Made by a program: the position numbers and the translations under genes. Shown piece after piece: positions 17,952 through 26,940 of a DNA stretch of 64,000 nucleotides. The stretch is from NCBI RefSeq assembly GCF_005280195.1, contig NZ_SZPR01000014.1, positions 1-64,000 of the forward strand, written 5' to 3'. The notes beneath the pieces were generated by a model. That model worked only from the letters and a program-made list of their open reading frames with translations, was not told the origin of the DNA and ran no database searches. Numbering within the stretch: position 1 is the first letter of the stretch; each line of letters opens with the position of its first letter. The DNA comes from Streptomyces galbus (GTDB lineage Bacteria; Actinomycetota; Actinomycetes; Streptomycetales; Streptomycetaceae).

Positions 17952-18916
17952 TTCGCGCGTGCCTCCGCAATCTGCCGGGACATGATCGTGGTCAGTTCGT
18001 ACGCCGTGTGGGACGCGGCCACCGAGGTGATCTCGGCGTGGTCGTAGGCGGGGGCCACCTCGACGACGTCCGCGGACACCAGGTTGCAGGACGCCAGCCC
18101 GCGCAGGATCTCCAGCAGCTCGCGGGAGGTCATGCCGCCCGCCTCGGGCGTGCCCGTGCCGGGGGCGTGGGCGGGGTCCAGGCAGTCGATGTCGATGGAG
18201 ATGTACAGCGGGCGGTCGCCGATGCGCTGGCGGAGCTGGTCGGCCACCTCGTCGGCGCCCCGGCGGTAGACGTCGGAGGAGGTGACGATGCCGAAGCCCA
18301 TCTTCTCGTCGTCGGTGAGGTCCTGCTTGCCGTACAGCGGGCCACGGGTGCCCACGTGGGAGAGCGCGGAGGTGTCGAGGATGCCCTCCTCCACCGCGCG
18401 GCGGAACGGGGTGCCGTGGGTGTACTCGGCGCCGAAGTAGGTGTCCCAGGTGTCCAGGTGGGCGTCGAAGTGGAGCAGGGCGACCGGGCCGTGCTTCCTG
18501 GCGACCGAGCGCAGCAGGGGCAGCGCGATGGTGTGGTCGCCGCCCAGCGTCATCAGGCGGGCGCCGGTGCCGAGCAGGTCGTCGGCCGCGGCCTCGATGG
18601 TCTCGACGGCCTCGTTGATGTTGAACGGGTTGGCCGCGATGTCGCCGCCGTCCGCGACCTGCGCGAGGGCGAACGGGGAGGCGTCCTGGGCGGGGTTGTA
18701 GGGACGCAGCAGCCGGGACGCCTCGCGGATGGCGTTGCCGCCGAAGCGGGCGCCCGGCCGGTACGAGACGCCCGAGTCGAACGGCACGCCCACCACGGCG
18801 ACGTCGGCGGTGCCGACCTCGTCCAGGCGGGGCAGCCGGGCGAAGGTCGCGGGGCCGGCGTACCGCGGGATGCGGGAGGAGTCGACGGGGCCGCGGGGCG
18901 TCTCGTTGCTGCTCAT
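17948..18916 (-). CDS. speB: Agmatinase/guanidinobutyrase-family ureohydrolase
   Basis: A 322-aa binuclear-Mn ureohydrolase that removes urea from a guanidino compound. Metal ligands are visible: GGDH (His128), DAHLD (Asp151, His153, Asp155) and SIDIDCLDP (Asp242, Asp244). Length fits agmatinase and guanidinobutyrase; the two cannot be separated by eye, so the symbol is provisional. ATG at 18916 chosen for the GAAGG 8 nt upstream. It lies between a sodium:solute symporter and the TPP enzyme in one transcription unit, so import followed by guanidino-group removal is the likely logic. Confidence 0.85.
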   Translation of the reverse strand: MSSNETPRGPVDSSRIPRYAGPATFARLPRLDEVGTADVAVVGVPFDSGVSYRPGARFGGNAIREASRLLRPYNPAQDASPFALAQVADGGDIAANPFNINEAVETIEAAADDLLGTGARLMTLGGDHTIALPLLRSVARKHGPVALLHFDAHLDTWDTYFGAEYTHGTPFRRAVEEGILDTSALSHVGTRGPLYGKQDLTDDEKMGFGIVTSSDVYRRGADEVADQLRQRIGDRPLYISIDIDCLDPAHAPGTGTPEAGGMTSRELLEILRGLASCNLVSADVVEVAPAYDHAEITSVAASHTAYELTTIMSRQIAEARAK

Positions 18917-18971
18917 GGTCAATGCCTTCTTTCCTACGCTTCGTCGCGTATGTACTGCTGCCCGGGCGACT

Positions 18972-20435
18972 TTACCGGGGAGCGGGGACCGGTTCGGACA
19001 CGAGTTCGGGATTCCCCCGTCCGGCGAGCCGTTCACGCCAGGCGGTCAGGACCGCCTCGTCGGTCGGCCGGGTGGCGAGGGATCCGGCCGCGTAGGCGAC
19101 CAGGGAGGCCAGCAGGCCGTAGTAGACGGGCTCGTTGGCGAGGATGCCGTAGGCCGCCATCAGGCCCACCACCGCGACACCGCCGACGACGACCGCGGCG
19201 AGCGCGCCCTGCACGGTGCCGCGCCGCCACAGCAGCCCGCCGAGGATGGGCACGAGGAGACCGCCGACGAGCAGGTTGTACGCCACCGTCAGCGCCTCGA
19301 CGACGTTGTTCAGCGCGATCGCCGTGCCGATCACCGCGACGCCCATGAGCAGGATGAACGCCCGGTTGCCGCGGACCTCGTCGTGCTCCTCGGCGGACGG
19401 CCGCACGATGCCGCGCAGACGTGACCAGATGTCGTTGTTGGCGACGGTCGCGCAGGCGATCAGCGCACCGGAGGAGGTCGACATCACCGCGGCGAGCGCG
19501 GCGGCCAGCACCAGGCCCCGCACGCCGACGGGCAGTTCGTCCTTCACGATGGTGGCGAAGGCGTCGTCCGGGCTGCCGAGCTTCGGGTAGAGCACCTTGG
19601 CGGCGGTGCCGATGACGGCGCCGGCGAGGGCGTAGACGAGGCAGTAGGTGCCGGCCACGGTGCCGCCCCAGCGGGCGGTGCGGTCGCTGCGCGCGGTGAA
19701 CACGCGCTGCCAGATGTCCTGTCCGATGAGCATGCCGAACGTGTAGATCAGCACGTAGGTGAAGATCGTCTCACCGCCGATGCCCAGCGGGTCGAAGTAC
19801 GAGGTGGGCAGCTCGGCCTTCATCTCGGCGAAGCCGCCCGCCTTGACCACCGCGATGGGCAGCAGGAGCAGCAGCACGCCGATCGTCTTGACCACGAACT
19901 GCACCATGTCGGTCAGCGTGATCGACCACATGCCGCCGAGCGTGGAGTAGGCGACCACGATGGAGCCGCCCAGCACGATCGCCAGGGTGCGGTTGATGTC
20001 GAACAGCACGTCGAAGATCGTGGCGTACGCGATGGTCGAGGTGACCGCGAGCATCAGCGTGTACGCCCACATCACGACGCCGGAGATCAGGCCCGCACGG
20101 CCGCCGTAGCGCAGGTCGAGCATCTCGGAGACCGTGTACACCTTGAGGCGGGCGATGCGGGCCGAGAAGAAGACGCTCAGCGCCAGCAGGCCGAGGCCGA
20201 TCGTGAAGACCATCCAGGCGCCGGACAGGCCGTACTGGTAACCGAGCCCGACGCCGCCGATGGTGGAGGCGCCGCCCAGGACGATCGCGGCCATGGTGCC
20301 GGAGTACAGGGCGGGCCCCAGGCGCCGGCCGGCCACCAGGAACTCGCTCTTGGACCGGGCGCGGCGCATGCCCCACCAGCCCATGGCCAGCATGCCGGCC
20401 AGATAGACGGCGATCACCACGTAGTCGACGGCCAT
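18972..20435 (-). CDS. Sodium:solute symporter (SSS family)
   Basis: A 487-aa integral membrane protein with about 13 hydrophobic segments and SSS-family hallmarks: the N-terminal unpaired helix (VDYVVIAVYLAGML), the GGASTIGGVGLGYQYG region and the Na-site helix AALAAVMSTSSGALIA. The ATG follows GGAGG at 6 nt. It is the first gene of the symporter-ureohydrolase-TPP operon and diverges from the PucR regulator, so it probably imports the pathway substrate (a guanidino compound, polyamine or related solute). Confidence 0.87.
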   Translation of the reverse strand: MAVDYVVIAVYLAGMLAMGWWGMRRARSKSEFLVAGRRLGPALYSGTMAAIVLGGASTIGGVGLGYQYGLSGAWMVFTIGLGLLALSVFFSARIARLKVYTVSEMLDLRYGGRAGLISGVVMWAYTLMLAVTSTIAYATIFDVLFDINRTLAIVLGGSIVVAYSTLGGMWSITLTDMVQFVVKTIGVLLLLLPIAVVKAGGFAEMKAELPTSYFDPLGIGGETIFTYVLIYTFGMLIGQDIWQRVFTARSDRTARWGGTVAGTYCLVYALAGAVIGTAAKVLYPKLGSPDDAFATIVKDELPVGVRGLVLAAALAAVMSTSSGALIACATVANNDIWSRLRGIVRPSAEEHDEVRGNRAFILLMGVAVIGTAIALNNVVEALTVAYNLLVGGLLVPILGGLLWRRGTVQGALAAVVVGGVAVVGLMAAYGILANEPVYYGLLASLVAYAAGSLATRPTDEAVLTAWRERLAGRGNPELVSEPVPAPR

Positions 20436-20622
20436 GGGGCCTCCTTCACACACTTCTCGGTGGCGTGTCGTGCAGGGAACGGGGGGGTGTGCGGCGACTC
20501 GACGCGGGGACATCCGCCCGTACCCACTGGTCGCCGGTCCCTCGACCCTAGGTGGCCGAAAAGCGACTGCGAAGTGTACGTTCCCTCCATTCACGCCGTA
20601 CGGGATGGAGGAAACGCACACC

Positions 20623-22101
20623 ATGCCGGACCCCGCCGTCCCGCCCACCCCGCCGGTGCCGCTCGCCGCGCTCCTGGCCCGGGAGGACCTCGCCCTGCGG
20701 CAGCTCGCCGGGCCCTCCGGCCCGGACGTCGCCGTCCACTGGGCGCACACCTCGGAGATGAGCGACCCCTACCCGTACCTGCTGGGCGGCGAGCTGCTGC
20801 TGACGGCCGGGGTGCACGTCCCCGAGACACCTGACCCGGGGGCGTACTTCGACGCCTACGTCGCGCGGATCGTCGCGGCCGGCGGCGCCGCCCTCGGCTT
20901 CGGGGTGGCGCCGGTGCACGACACCGTGCCGCCCGCGCTGATCGCGGCCTGCGCGGCGCACGCCCTGCCACTGGTCGAGGTCCCGCCGCAGACCACGTTC
21001 TCCGGCGTGGCCCGCGCGGTCTGGCAGCTCATGGCCCAGGCCCGGCTGGCCGAGCTGCGCCGGGTCACGGAGGCCCAGCAGAGCCTCGCGGCCGCCGCCT
21101 CCCGGCCCGACCCGGTGCCGTCGGTGCTGCGGCAGCTCGCCCAGCGGGTGGCGGGCCGCGCGGTGCTGTACGGGCCCGAGGCGACGGAGGTCGCGGCGGC
21201 CGGGCGCCCGGCGGGGACCGCGGCGCACCAGGCGCTGGCCGCGCTCGCGGAGGTGGTCCGCCCCAGCGGTCCGGGCACGCCCACCTCGGCCACGGACACC
21301 GCCGCCGGCACCCACCTCGCGGCGTACGCCCTGGGCGCCGGGCACGACTTCGTCCTCGGCGTCGCCGCCCCGCGCCGCGACCCGGGCGACCACACCATCG
21401 CCTCCGTCGCCGCCGTGCTGCTCTCCCTGCTCACCGGCGAGCACCAGAGCGGCACCGGCGCGGCCCGCTCCTCCGCGCTGGTCCGGCTGCTGCTCGGGGC
21501 CGCGCCCGAGGCGGTGGCGCCACTGCTCGGCGCCGGGCGCTGGGCCGTCGTGCACGCCCGCCCCGACGCCCACGCCCCCGACCCGGTGGCCGCCTCCGCG
21601 CTGGGCGCCGCGCTCGGCTCGCCCCTGGTCGACCTCGCCGACGGCGTCGTACGGGTCCTGGTGCCCGAGGGGCGGGAGCCGGCGCCGTACCCCGGCTGGA
21701 CGCTGGGGGTGAGCGCGGCCGTGGAGCCGGCGCAGTGGCCGGCCGCGGACGCGCAGGCGGCCCGGGCCCTGGCCCGCGCGCGGGCGACACGGGCCCCGCT
21801 GCTGCGGCACCGCGCCCGGGCGGCCCTGGCCGACCTGGTCGCGCCGGACGAGGCGGCCGCCCACGCGCGGGCCCTGCTCGCGCCGATCGCGGCCACGCCC
21901 GCGCTGCCGGAGACGCTGCGCACCTGGCTGTCGCTGCACGGCAGCTGGGACCGCACGGCGGTGGCGCTGTCGGTGCACCGCAACACCGTGCGGCAGCGGA
22001 TCGCGCGGTGCGCGGCCCTGCTCGGGGCGGACCTGGACGACCCGGACGTGCGGATGGACCTGTGGTTCGCGCTGCGCGACCGCGCTCCGGGCGGCGGGTG
22101 A
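20623..22101 (+). CDS. PucR-family transcriptional regulator
   Basis: A 492-aa regulator with an N-terminal PucR ligand domain (about 10-125), a variable centre, and a C-terminal helix-turn-helix of the HTH_30 type (about 425-485; SVHRNTVRQRIARC is the recognition region). ATG 20623 is preferred because GGAGGA lies about 10 nt upstream; an in-frame ATG 18 bp earlier overlaps that site. PucR proteins control purine, amino-acid or polyamine catabolism; divergence from the symporter-ureohydrolase operon suggests that is its target. The 187-bp gap between them should contain the operator, which I could not define. Confidence 0.85.
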   Translation: MPDPAVPPTPPVPLAALLAREDLALRQLAGPSGPDVAVHWAHTSEMSDPYPYLLGGELLLTAGVHVPETPDPGAYFDAYVARIVAAGGAALGFGVAPVHDTVPPALIAACAAHALPLVEVPPQTTFSGVARAVWQLMAQARLAELRRVTEAQQSLAAAASRPDPVPSVLRQLAQRVAGRAVLYGPEATEVAAAGRPAGTAAHQALAALAEVVRPSGPGTPTSATDTAAGTHLAAYALGAGHDFVLGVAAPRRDPGDHTIASVAAVLLSLLTGEHQSGTGAARSSALVRLLLGAAPEAVAPLLGAGRWAVVHARPDAHAPDPVAASALGAALGSPLVDLADGVVRVLVPEGREPAPYPGWTLGVSAAVEPAQWPAADAQAARALARARATRAPLLRHRARAALADLVAPDEAAAHARALLAPIAATPALPETLRTWLSLHGSWDRTAVALSVHRNTVRQRIARCAALLGADLDDPDVRMDLWFALRDRAPGGG

Positions 22102-22163
22102 GCCACGTCCCAGGGTCCGGAACCGCGGTGAGCTCCCCGGCCCGCTGCCCCACAATGGACACC

Positions 22164-22967
22164 ATGCCGATATCCGGGACACCCAGCCGTGCCGAGCTCG
22201 TCGACCACCTCGTGCGCACCCGCATCGCGGGCGAGGTCGCCACGCCCCGTGAGAACAACCTCTCCCACTACCGGCAGCTCGCGAACGGCAACCGGCACTT
22301 CTGGTTCGGGCTGGAGTTCGGCGACCGCTGGACCGACGAGCAGGACGTGCTCGCGGTGATGGCCGAGCGCGTCGGCGTCAACGACGACCCCGAGTACCGG
22401 TACGGCCAGGACACCATCGACGCCGAGCTCACCGTGGACGGCCTGGACCGGCTGGCGGGGCGGCTGCGCAAGGCCGCCGAGGGCCGGCAGCGGGTGCTGC
22501 TCGCCACCGGCCACCCGGGCGGGCTGCTGGAGGTGCACCACCGCACGGCCGCCGCGCTGCGCGCCGCGGGCTGCGAGATCGTGGTGATCCCGGACCGGCT
22601 GCAGACCGACGAGGGCTACGTGATGCAGTTCGCGGACGTCGCGGTGCTGGAGCACGGGGCCACCCTGTGGCACACCCACTCCGGCGAGCCGATGAAGGCG
22701 ATCCTCACCGCGCTGGAGCTGGAGGGCCGCCCGCTGCCCGACCTGGTGGTCGCCGACCACGGCTGGGCGGGCTACGCGGCCCAGCACGGCGTGGACGCCG
22801 CCGGCTACGCCGACTGCAACGACCCGGCCCTGTTCCTCGCCGAGTCCGAGGGCACCCTCCAGGTGGCGGTCCCCCTGGACGACCACGTGGTCAGCCCCCG
22901 CTACTACGACCCCATGACGGCGTACCTGCTGGACCGGGCCGGGCTGGGCGAGCGCGCCGAGGGCTGA
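22164..22967 (+). CDS. Conserved actinobacterial protein, putative phosphatase
   Basis: A 267-aa soluble protein I recognise only as a conserved Streptomyces family usually labelled phosphatase. Possible metal or catalytic residues lie in ATGHPGGLLEVH, WHTHSGEP and VVADHGWAG, and Cys in YADCNDPALF. No signal peptide. ATG 22164 or the in-frame ATG at 22155 could be the start. It follows the PucR gene by 62 bp on the same strand and precedes the NTF2-like gene; function is not evident from neighbours. Confidence 0.7.
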   Translation: MPISGTPSRAELVDHLVRTRIAGEVATPRENNLSHYRQLANGNRHFWFGLEFGDRWTDEQDVLAVMAERVGVNDDPEYRYGQDTIDAELTVDGLDRLAGRLRKAAEGRQRVLLATGHPGGLLEVHHRTAAALRAAGCEIVVIPDRLQTDEGYVMQFADVAVLEHGATLWHTHSGEPMKAILTALELEGRPLPDLVVADHGWAGYAAQHGVDAAGYADCNDPALFLAESEGTLQVAVPLDDHVVSPRYYDPMTAYLLDRAGLGERAEG

Positions 22968-22989
22968 GGGCGGGGCGGCGGCGGCTGGT

Positions 22990-23385
22990 ATGACTGGGGG
23001 CATGGAGGAAGCAGCCGCCGAGTCGGCCATCGACATGTTCCTGTCCGCGTTCAACGTCCCGGACGACCGGCACGTGACCGAGCTGCTGTCCCAGGCCCTC
23101 ACCTCCGACGTGGTGTTCTTCGGGCCGCTGGGACGCAGCGAGGGCGTGGCCGCGGTCGAGCGGTTCGTGCGGGAGCTGCGCCGCCACCCGGCCGGGCCCG
23201 GCACCATGGCCCGCTGCTCGGCGGTCGACATGCCCGGCGAGTGGGCCCGCTACCGGTGGGCCTTCACCACGCCCGGGGACGGGCCGCGGCTGGCCGGCAC
23301 GGACGTCGTCCACCTGCGGCGGGGTCTGATCGACCAGATGATCGTCTTCGCGGGCGACATCGAACCGGCCGCGGCGGACGCCTGA
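22990..23385 (+). CDS. NTF2/SnoaL-like small protein
   Basis: A 131-aa protein with the SnoaL/NTF2 cone-fold pattern: N-terminal helices, then SDVVFFGPLGRSEGVAAVERFV, and a C-terminal strand DQMIVFAGD. Such folds serve as small enzymes or binding domains; no catalytic set can be assigned. Start at 22990 or the ATG at 23002. It lies 22 bp behind the putative phosphatase and may be cotranscribed. Convergent with tesB. Confidence 0.7.
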   Translation: MTGGMEEAAAESAIDMFLSAFNVPDDRHVTELLSQALTSDVVFFGPLGRSEGVAAVERFVRELRRHPAGPGTMARCSAVDMPGEWARYRWAFTTPGDGPRLAGTDVVHLRRGLIDQMIVFAGDIEPAAADA

Positions 23386-23416
23386 CCGTCCCTCCCCCGC
23401 CCGGTCCCGGTCCGTC

Positions 23417-24298
23417 TCAGCCGGTCCGCGGGACGCGGACCACGCCCTCCTGGATGACCGAGAGGGCCAGCCGGCCGTCCTGGGTGTAGATGCGGGCCTG
23501 GCCGAGGCCGCGGCCGCCGTGGGCCGACGGGGACTCCTGGTCGTACAGGAGCCACTCGTCGGCGCGGAACGGGCGGTGGAACCACATGGCGTGGTCCAGC
23601 GAGGCCCCGACGACGTCGCCGACCGCCCAGCCGCCGCGCCCGTGCGCGAGCAGCACCGAGTCGAGCAGCGTCATGTCGGAGACGTAGGTGGCGAGCACGA
23701 CGTGCAGCAGCGGGACGTCCACGGCGCCGTCGAGCTTGCCGTTGGTGCGGAACCAGACCTGCGAGTGCGGCTCGCGGGGCTCCCCGAACCGTCCGTACGG
23801 CGGCTCGTCGACGTAGCGCAGGTCGATCGCCTCGCGCGCCTCCAGGAAGCGCTCGACCACGTCCGGGTCGAGGTGGCCGTAGCCGCGCAGCCGCTCCTGC
23901 GAGGTGGGCAGCGTGGCCGGGTCGGGGGCGGGCGGCATCGGCACCTGGTGGTCGAGCCCGTCCTCGTGCGCCTGGAACGACGCCGACAGGAAGAAGATCG
24001 GCCGGCCGTGCTGGACCGCGACGACGCGCCGGGTGGTGAAGGAGCGGCCGTCGCGGATGCGCTCCACGGTGTAGACGATCGGCGCGCCGGGGTCCCCGGG
24101 GCGCAGGAAGTACGCGTGCAGGGAGTGGGCGTGCCGGTCCCCGGGGACCGTCCGCCCGGCGGCGACCAGCGCCTGCGCCGCGACCTGCCCGCCGAAGACG
24201 CGGGGCACGACGGCGGAGCGGGACTGGCCGCGGAAGATGTTCTCCTCGATCTGCTCGAGGTCGAGCAGATCGAGGAGGTCCTGGAGTGCCTGGCTCAT
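23417..24298 (-). CDS. tesB: Acyl-CoA thioesterase II
   Basis: A 293-aa double-hotdog thioesterase that hydrolyses fatty acyl-CoA to free acid and CoA. Family features: VFGGQVAAQALVAA (about 34-47), SLHAYFLRPGD, GRSFTTRRVVAVQ, and in the second repeat SDMTLLDSVLL and SLDHAMWFHRPFRADEW. Length matches TesB (286 aa in E. coli). It follows the acyl-CoA dehydrogenase gene by 36 bp on the same strand and is probably cotranscribed, linking it to acyl-CoA turnover. Confidence 0.9.
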   Translation of the reverse strand: MSQALQDLLDLLDLEQIEENIFRGQSRSAVVPRVFGGQVAAQALVAAGRTVPGDRHAHSLHAYFLRPGDPGAPIVYTVERIRDGRSFTTRRVVAVQHGRPIFFLSASFQAHEDGLDHQVPMPPAPDPATLPTSQERLRGYGHLDPDVVERFLEAREAIDLRYVDEPPYGRFGEPREPHSQVWFRTNGKLDGAVDVPLLHVVLATYVSDMTLLDSVLLAHGRGGWAVGDVVGASLDHAMWFHRPFRADEWLLYDQESPSAHGGRGLGQARIYTQDGRLALSVIQEGVVRVPRTG

Positions 24299-24334
24299 GA
24301 GGAGTAGGTGTACCGGCCGGAGATGACGGGCGTC

Positions 24335-25492
24335 CTACAGACCCATGTCCTTGGCGATGATCGTCTTCATGATCTCGCTGGTGCCGCCGTAGATGCGGTT
24401 GACGCGGTTGTCCGCGTACAGGCGGGCGATCGGGTACTCGTTCATGTAGCCGTAGCCGCCGTGGAGCTGCAGGCAGCGGTCGATCACGCGGTGGGCGACC
24501 TCGGTGCAGAACAGCTTGGCGGAGGCGGCCTCGGCGGGGGTGAGCTCCCCGGCGTCCAGTGCCTCCAGCGCGCGGTCGGCGACGGCCTCGGCGGCGTCGA
24601 CCTCGGCCTGGCAGGCGGCCAGCTCGAACTTGGTGTTCTGGAAGTGCGCGACGGGCTTGCCGAAGACGGTGCGCTCCTGCACGTACTGCTTGGCGAACCG
24701 GACCGCGGCCTTGGCCTGCGCGTAGGCGCCGAAGGCGATGCCCCAGCGCTCGGAGGCGAGGTTGTGGCCGAGGTAGGAGAAGCCCTTGTTCTCCTCGCCG
24801 AGCAGGTCCTCCACGGGCACCTTGACGTCGACGAACGCCAGCTCGGCGGTGTCGGAGGTGCGCAGGCCCAGCTTGTCCAGCTTGCGGCCGATGGAGTAGC
24901 CCTCGGACTTGGTGTCCACGGCGAACAGGGAGATGCCGTGGCGGCGGTCCTCGGCGGTCGGCGCGGCGGTGCGGGCGCAGACGATGACCTTGTCGGCGTG
25001 CACACCGCCGGTGATGAAGGTCTTGGAGCCGTTGAGGACGTAGTGCGTGCCGTCCTCGGAGAGCTTCGCGGTGGTCTTCATGCCGGCCAGGTCGGAGCCG
25101 GTGCCCGGCTCGGTCATGGCGATGGCCCACATCTCCTCGCCGGTGACGAACTTCGGCAGGTACCGCTTCTTCTGCTCGTCCGTCGCCAGCATCTTGATGT
25201 ACGGCAGGGCGAGCAGCACGTGCACCCCGGAGCCGCCGAACTGCACGCCCGCGCGGGCCGTCTCCTCGTAGAGGACGGCCTCGAACTTGTGGGTGTCCAG
25301 GCCCGCGCCGCCGAACTCCTCGGGCACGCTGATGCCGAAGACGCCCAGGTCGCCGAGCTTGTAGTAGAAGTCGCGCGGCGCCTGGCCCGCGGCGAACCAG
25401 TCGTCGTACACCGGTACGACCTCGGCCTCGATGAAGGCGCGAAGGGTCTCCCGGAACGCCTCGTGATCCTCGTTGAACACCGTACGGCGCAC
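24335..25492 (-). CDS. Acyl-CoA dehydrogenase
   Basis: A 385-aa FAD-dependent dehydrogenase that makes trans-2-enoyl-CoA from acyl-CoA. The N-terminal helical domain is followed by the FAD-binding AMTEPGTGSDLAG (about 120-132), the middle beta domain, and a C-terminal QLHGGYGYMNEYPIAR signature. The GTG at 25492 has GGAGG 7 nt upstream. It precedes tesB in a two-gene unit. Substrate chain length is unknown; it is distinct from the acyl-CoA dehydrogenase at the end of the carboxylase operon. Confidence 0.88.
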   Translation of the reverse strand: MRRTVFNEDHEAFRETLRAFIEAEVVPVYDDWFAAGQAPRDFYYKLGDLGVFGISVPEEFGGAGLDTHKFEAVLYEETARAGVQFGGSGVHVLLALPYIKMLATDEQKKRYLPKFVTGEEMWAIAMTEPGTGSDLAGMKTTAKLSEDGTHYVLNGSKTFITGGVHADKVIVCARTAAPTAEDRRHGISLFAVDTKSEGYSIGRKLDKLGLRTSDTAELAFVDVKVPVEDLLGEENKGFSYLGHNLASERWGIAFGAYAQAKAAVRFAKQYVQERTVFGKPVAHFQNTKFELAACQAEVDAAEAVADRALEALDAGELTPAEAASAKLFCTEVAHRVIDRCLQLHGGYGYMNEYPIARLYADNRVNRIYGGTSEIMKTIIAKDMGL

Positions 25493-25599
25493 GCCGCCAC
25501 CTCCACGTACCTTCAGCCGGCCCTGTCTAAGCGCTTGCTCAGATTCGAGCGTACCGACGGGTAGCCGAACCGTCCAGAGGGGTCCCGCCGTAACGCTCG

Positions 25600-26160
25600 T
25601 CACGCTCGACGCAGGGGCGGCCCGAGCCGGACGACGGTCTCGCAGCCCACGTCCTGCCGGTACTCCACGACACCCTGCCGGTACCAGAAGCGGCACCCGG
25701 ACAGCGTGCCGCGCACCGGCCCGGTCACCCGCACGCGCATCCAGACGTAGGCGCCCGCCCGGCCGTGCGGGGCGACGACGAACGGCCGGGCGGGTCCGAC
25801 CGCGAAATCCTGGGTGACGCCGATGAGGTACCCGCCGGTCTGCCGGAGCGTGGCGGTGCCGTAGCGCACCACCTCCAGCCCCTCGGGGACCCGCAGCACG
25901 CGCATGCGCAGCACCGTGAGCGGCCGCGCGGTGCCGTTGTCCGGGAGCGGACCGCTCACCCAGTACTCGGCGCCGACCTGCGCGTGTTCGTAGCCGCTCA
26001 GGAAGGACGCCTGTGCCGGCAGCGCGATGGCGTCGCCCTGCGGGTGGTCCCGCGCCCGGTCGCCCCCGGCGGCGGCCGTCAGCGCCGCCGTCACGGCGAG
26101 TGCCGCCAGCCCGCGCAGCACGCGCCGGCCCTTCGATGTCGCGGCCGCGTCGGTTCCCAC
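25600..26160 (-). CDS. Exported protein of unknown function
   Basis: A 186-aa protein with an N-terminal signal or anchor (GRRVLRGLAALAVTAALTAAAGG, split by its arginines; about residues 12-34). The remaining beta-rich region has two Cys (SGCRFWY and DVGCETV), which could form a disulfide. I recognise no domain. GTG at 26160 is preferred because GGGGGGAG precedes it; an ATG 15 bp earlier is the alternative. It stands between acyl-CoA dehydrogenase and TetR genes without evident functional link. Confidence 0.65.
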   Translation of the reverse strand: MGTDAAATSKGRRVLRGLAALAVTAALTAAAGGDRARDHPQGDAIALPAQASFLSGYEHAQVGAEYWVSGPLPDNGTARPLTVLRMRVLRVPEGLEVVRYGTATLRQTGGYLIGVTQDFAVGPARPFVVAPHGRAGAYVWMRVRVTGPVRGTLSGCRFWYRQGVVEYRQDVGCETVVRLGPPLRRA

Positions 26161-26255
26161 GGCTCCCCCCTTCACTCGGTGCAGGGGGCATCAGATCATG
26201 CGGCTGACCTGCGTGGACACGTGGTCCTGGTGAGGGGCCGGCCGGCCGCGAGCGG

Positions 26256-26855
26256 CTACTCCGCGCCCGCTGCCGCGAAGGCGCCGCGGGCCATGCGGTG
26301 GAGCTGGGTCGCCGTGGCGGTGCGGCCGGGGAGGGTGCCGGTGCGGCCCAGGTGCGGGGTGGAGTTGAGCAGGCCGAAGACCGAGTGGACCGCCGAGCGG
26401 GCCGAGGGCTCGGTCAGGGCCGGGTAGACCTCGCGGACCACGGAGACCCACAGCTCGACGTACTGGCGCTGGAGCTGGCGCACCAGCTTGCGGTCGCTGT
26501 CCCGGAGGCGGTCCAGCTCCCGGTCGTGCAAGGTGATCAGGGGACGGTCGTCGATGGCGAAGTCGATGTGGCCCTCGATCAGCGAGTCGAGGACCTCCTC
26601 GGCCCCGGCCACGCCGTCGGCCTCCGCCAGGCGCCGCCTGGCCCCCGTCAGCAACTGGCCGCTGATGCCGACGAGCAGCTCGGCGAGCATCGCGTCCTTG
26701 CCCGGGAAGTGGCGGTACAGACCGGGCCCGCTGATGCCCACGGCCGCGCCTATCTCGTCGACGCCGACACCGTGGAAGCCGCGCTCCGCGAAGAGCCGGG
26801 CGGCCTCCTTGAGGATCTGCTCGCGCCGCGTGGGGGCGTCGGTCCTGGTGGTCAT
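26256..26855 (-). CDS. TetR-family regulator, probable repressor of the adjacent carboxylase operon
   Basis: A 199-aa TetR protein with an N-terminal helix-turn-helix (about 10-56; VDEIGAAVGISGPGLYRHF is the recognition part) and a helical C-terminal domain. It is divergent from the carboxyltransferase operon, and the 85-bp intergenic space contains two 16-bp GTTA-type palindromes, one 21 bp from this start and one 19 bp from the other. An acyl-CoA or related thioester ligand is a reasonable guess from context. Confidence 0.85.
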   Translation of the reverse strand: MTTRTDAPTRREQILKEAARLFAERGFHGVGVDEIGAAVGISGPGLYRHFPGKDAMLAELLVGISGQLLTGARRRLAEADGVAGAEEVLDSLIEGHIDFAIDDRPLITLHDRELDRLRDSDRKLVRQLQRQYVELWVSVVREVYPALTEPSARSAVHSVFGLLNSTPHLGRTGTLPGRTATATQLHRMARGAFAAAGAE

Positions 26856-26876
26856 GGATCGATTCTAGACAGGGAG

Positions 26877-26921
26877 GTTAGCGCTCGTTAACCTGAGGGA
26901 AATGCGTTAACGCTCATTAAC
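26877..26921. promoter_or_regulatory. Paired 16-bp palindromic operators (probable TetR sites)
   Basis: Box 1 is GTTAGCGCTCGTTAAC (26877-26892) and box 2 is GTTAACGCTCATTAAC (26906-26921), identical at 14 of 16 positions. Each has 7-bp half-sites (GTTARCG / CRTTAAC) around CT. They repeat at 29 bp, close to three helical turns, so two dimers could bind one DNA face between the divergent TetR and carboxylase genes. AT-rich sequence here stands out from the surroundings. Confidence 0.7.
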
Positions 26922-26940
26922 AAGGTGAGGGGTTCGCAGG

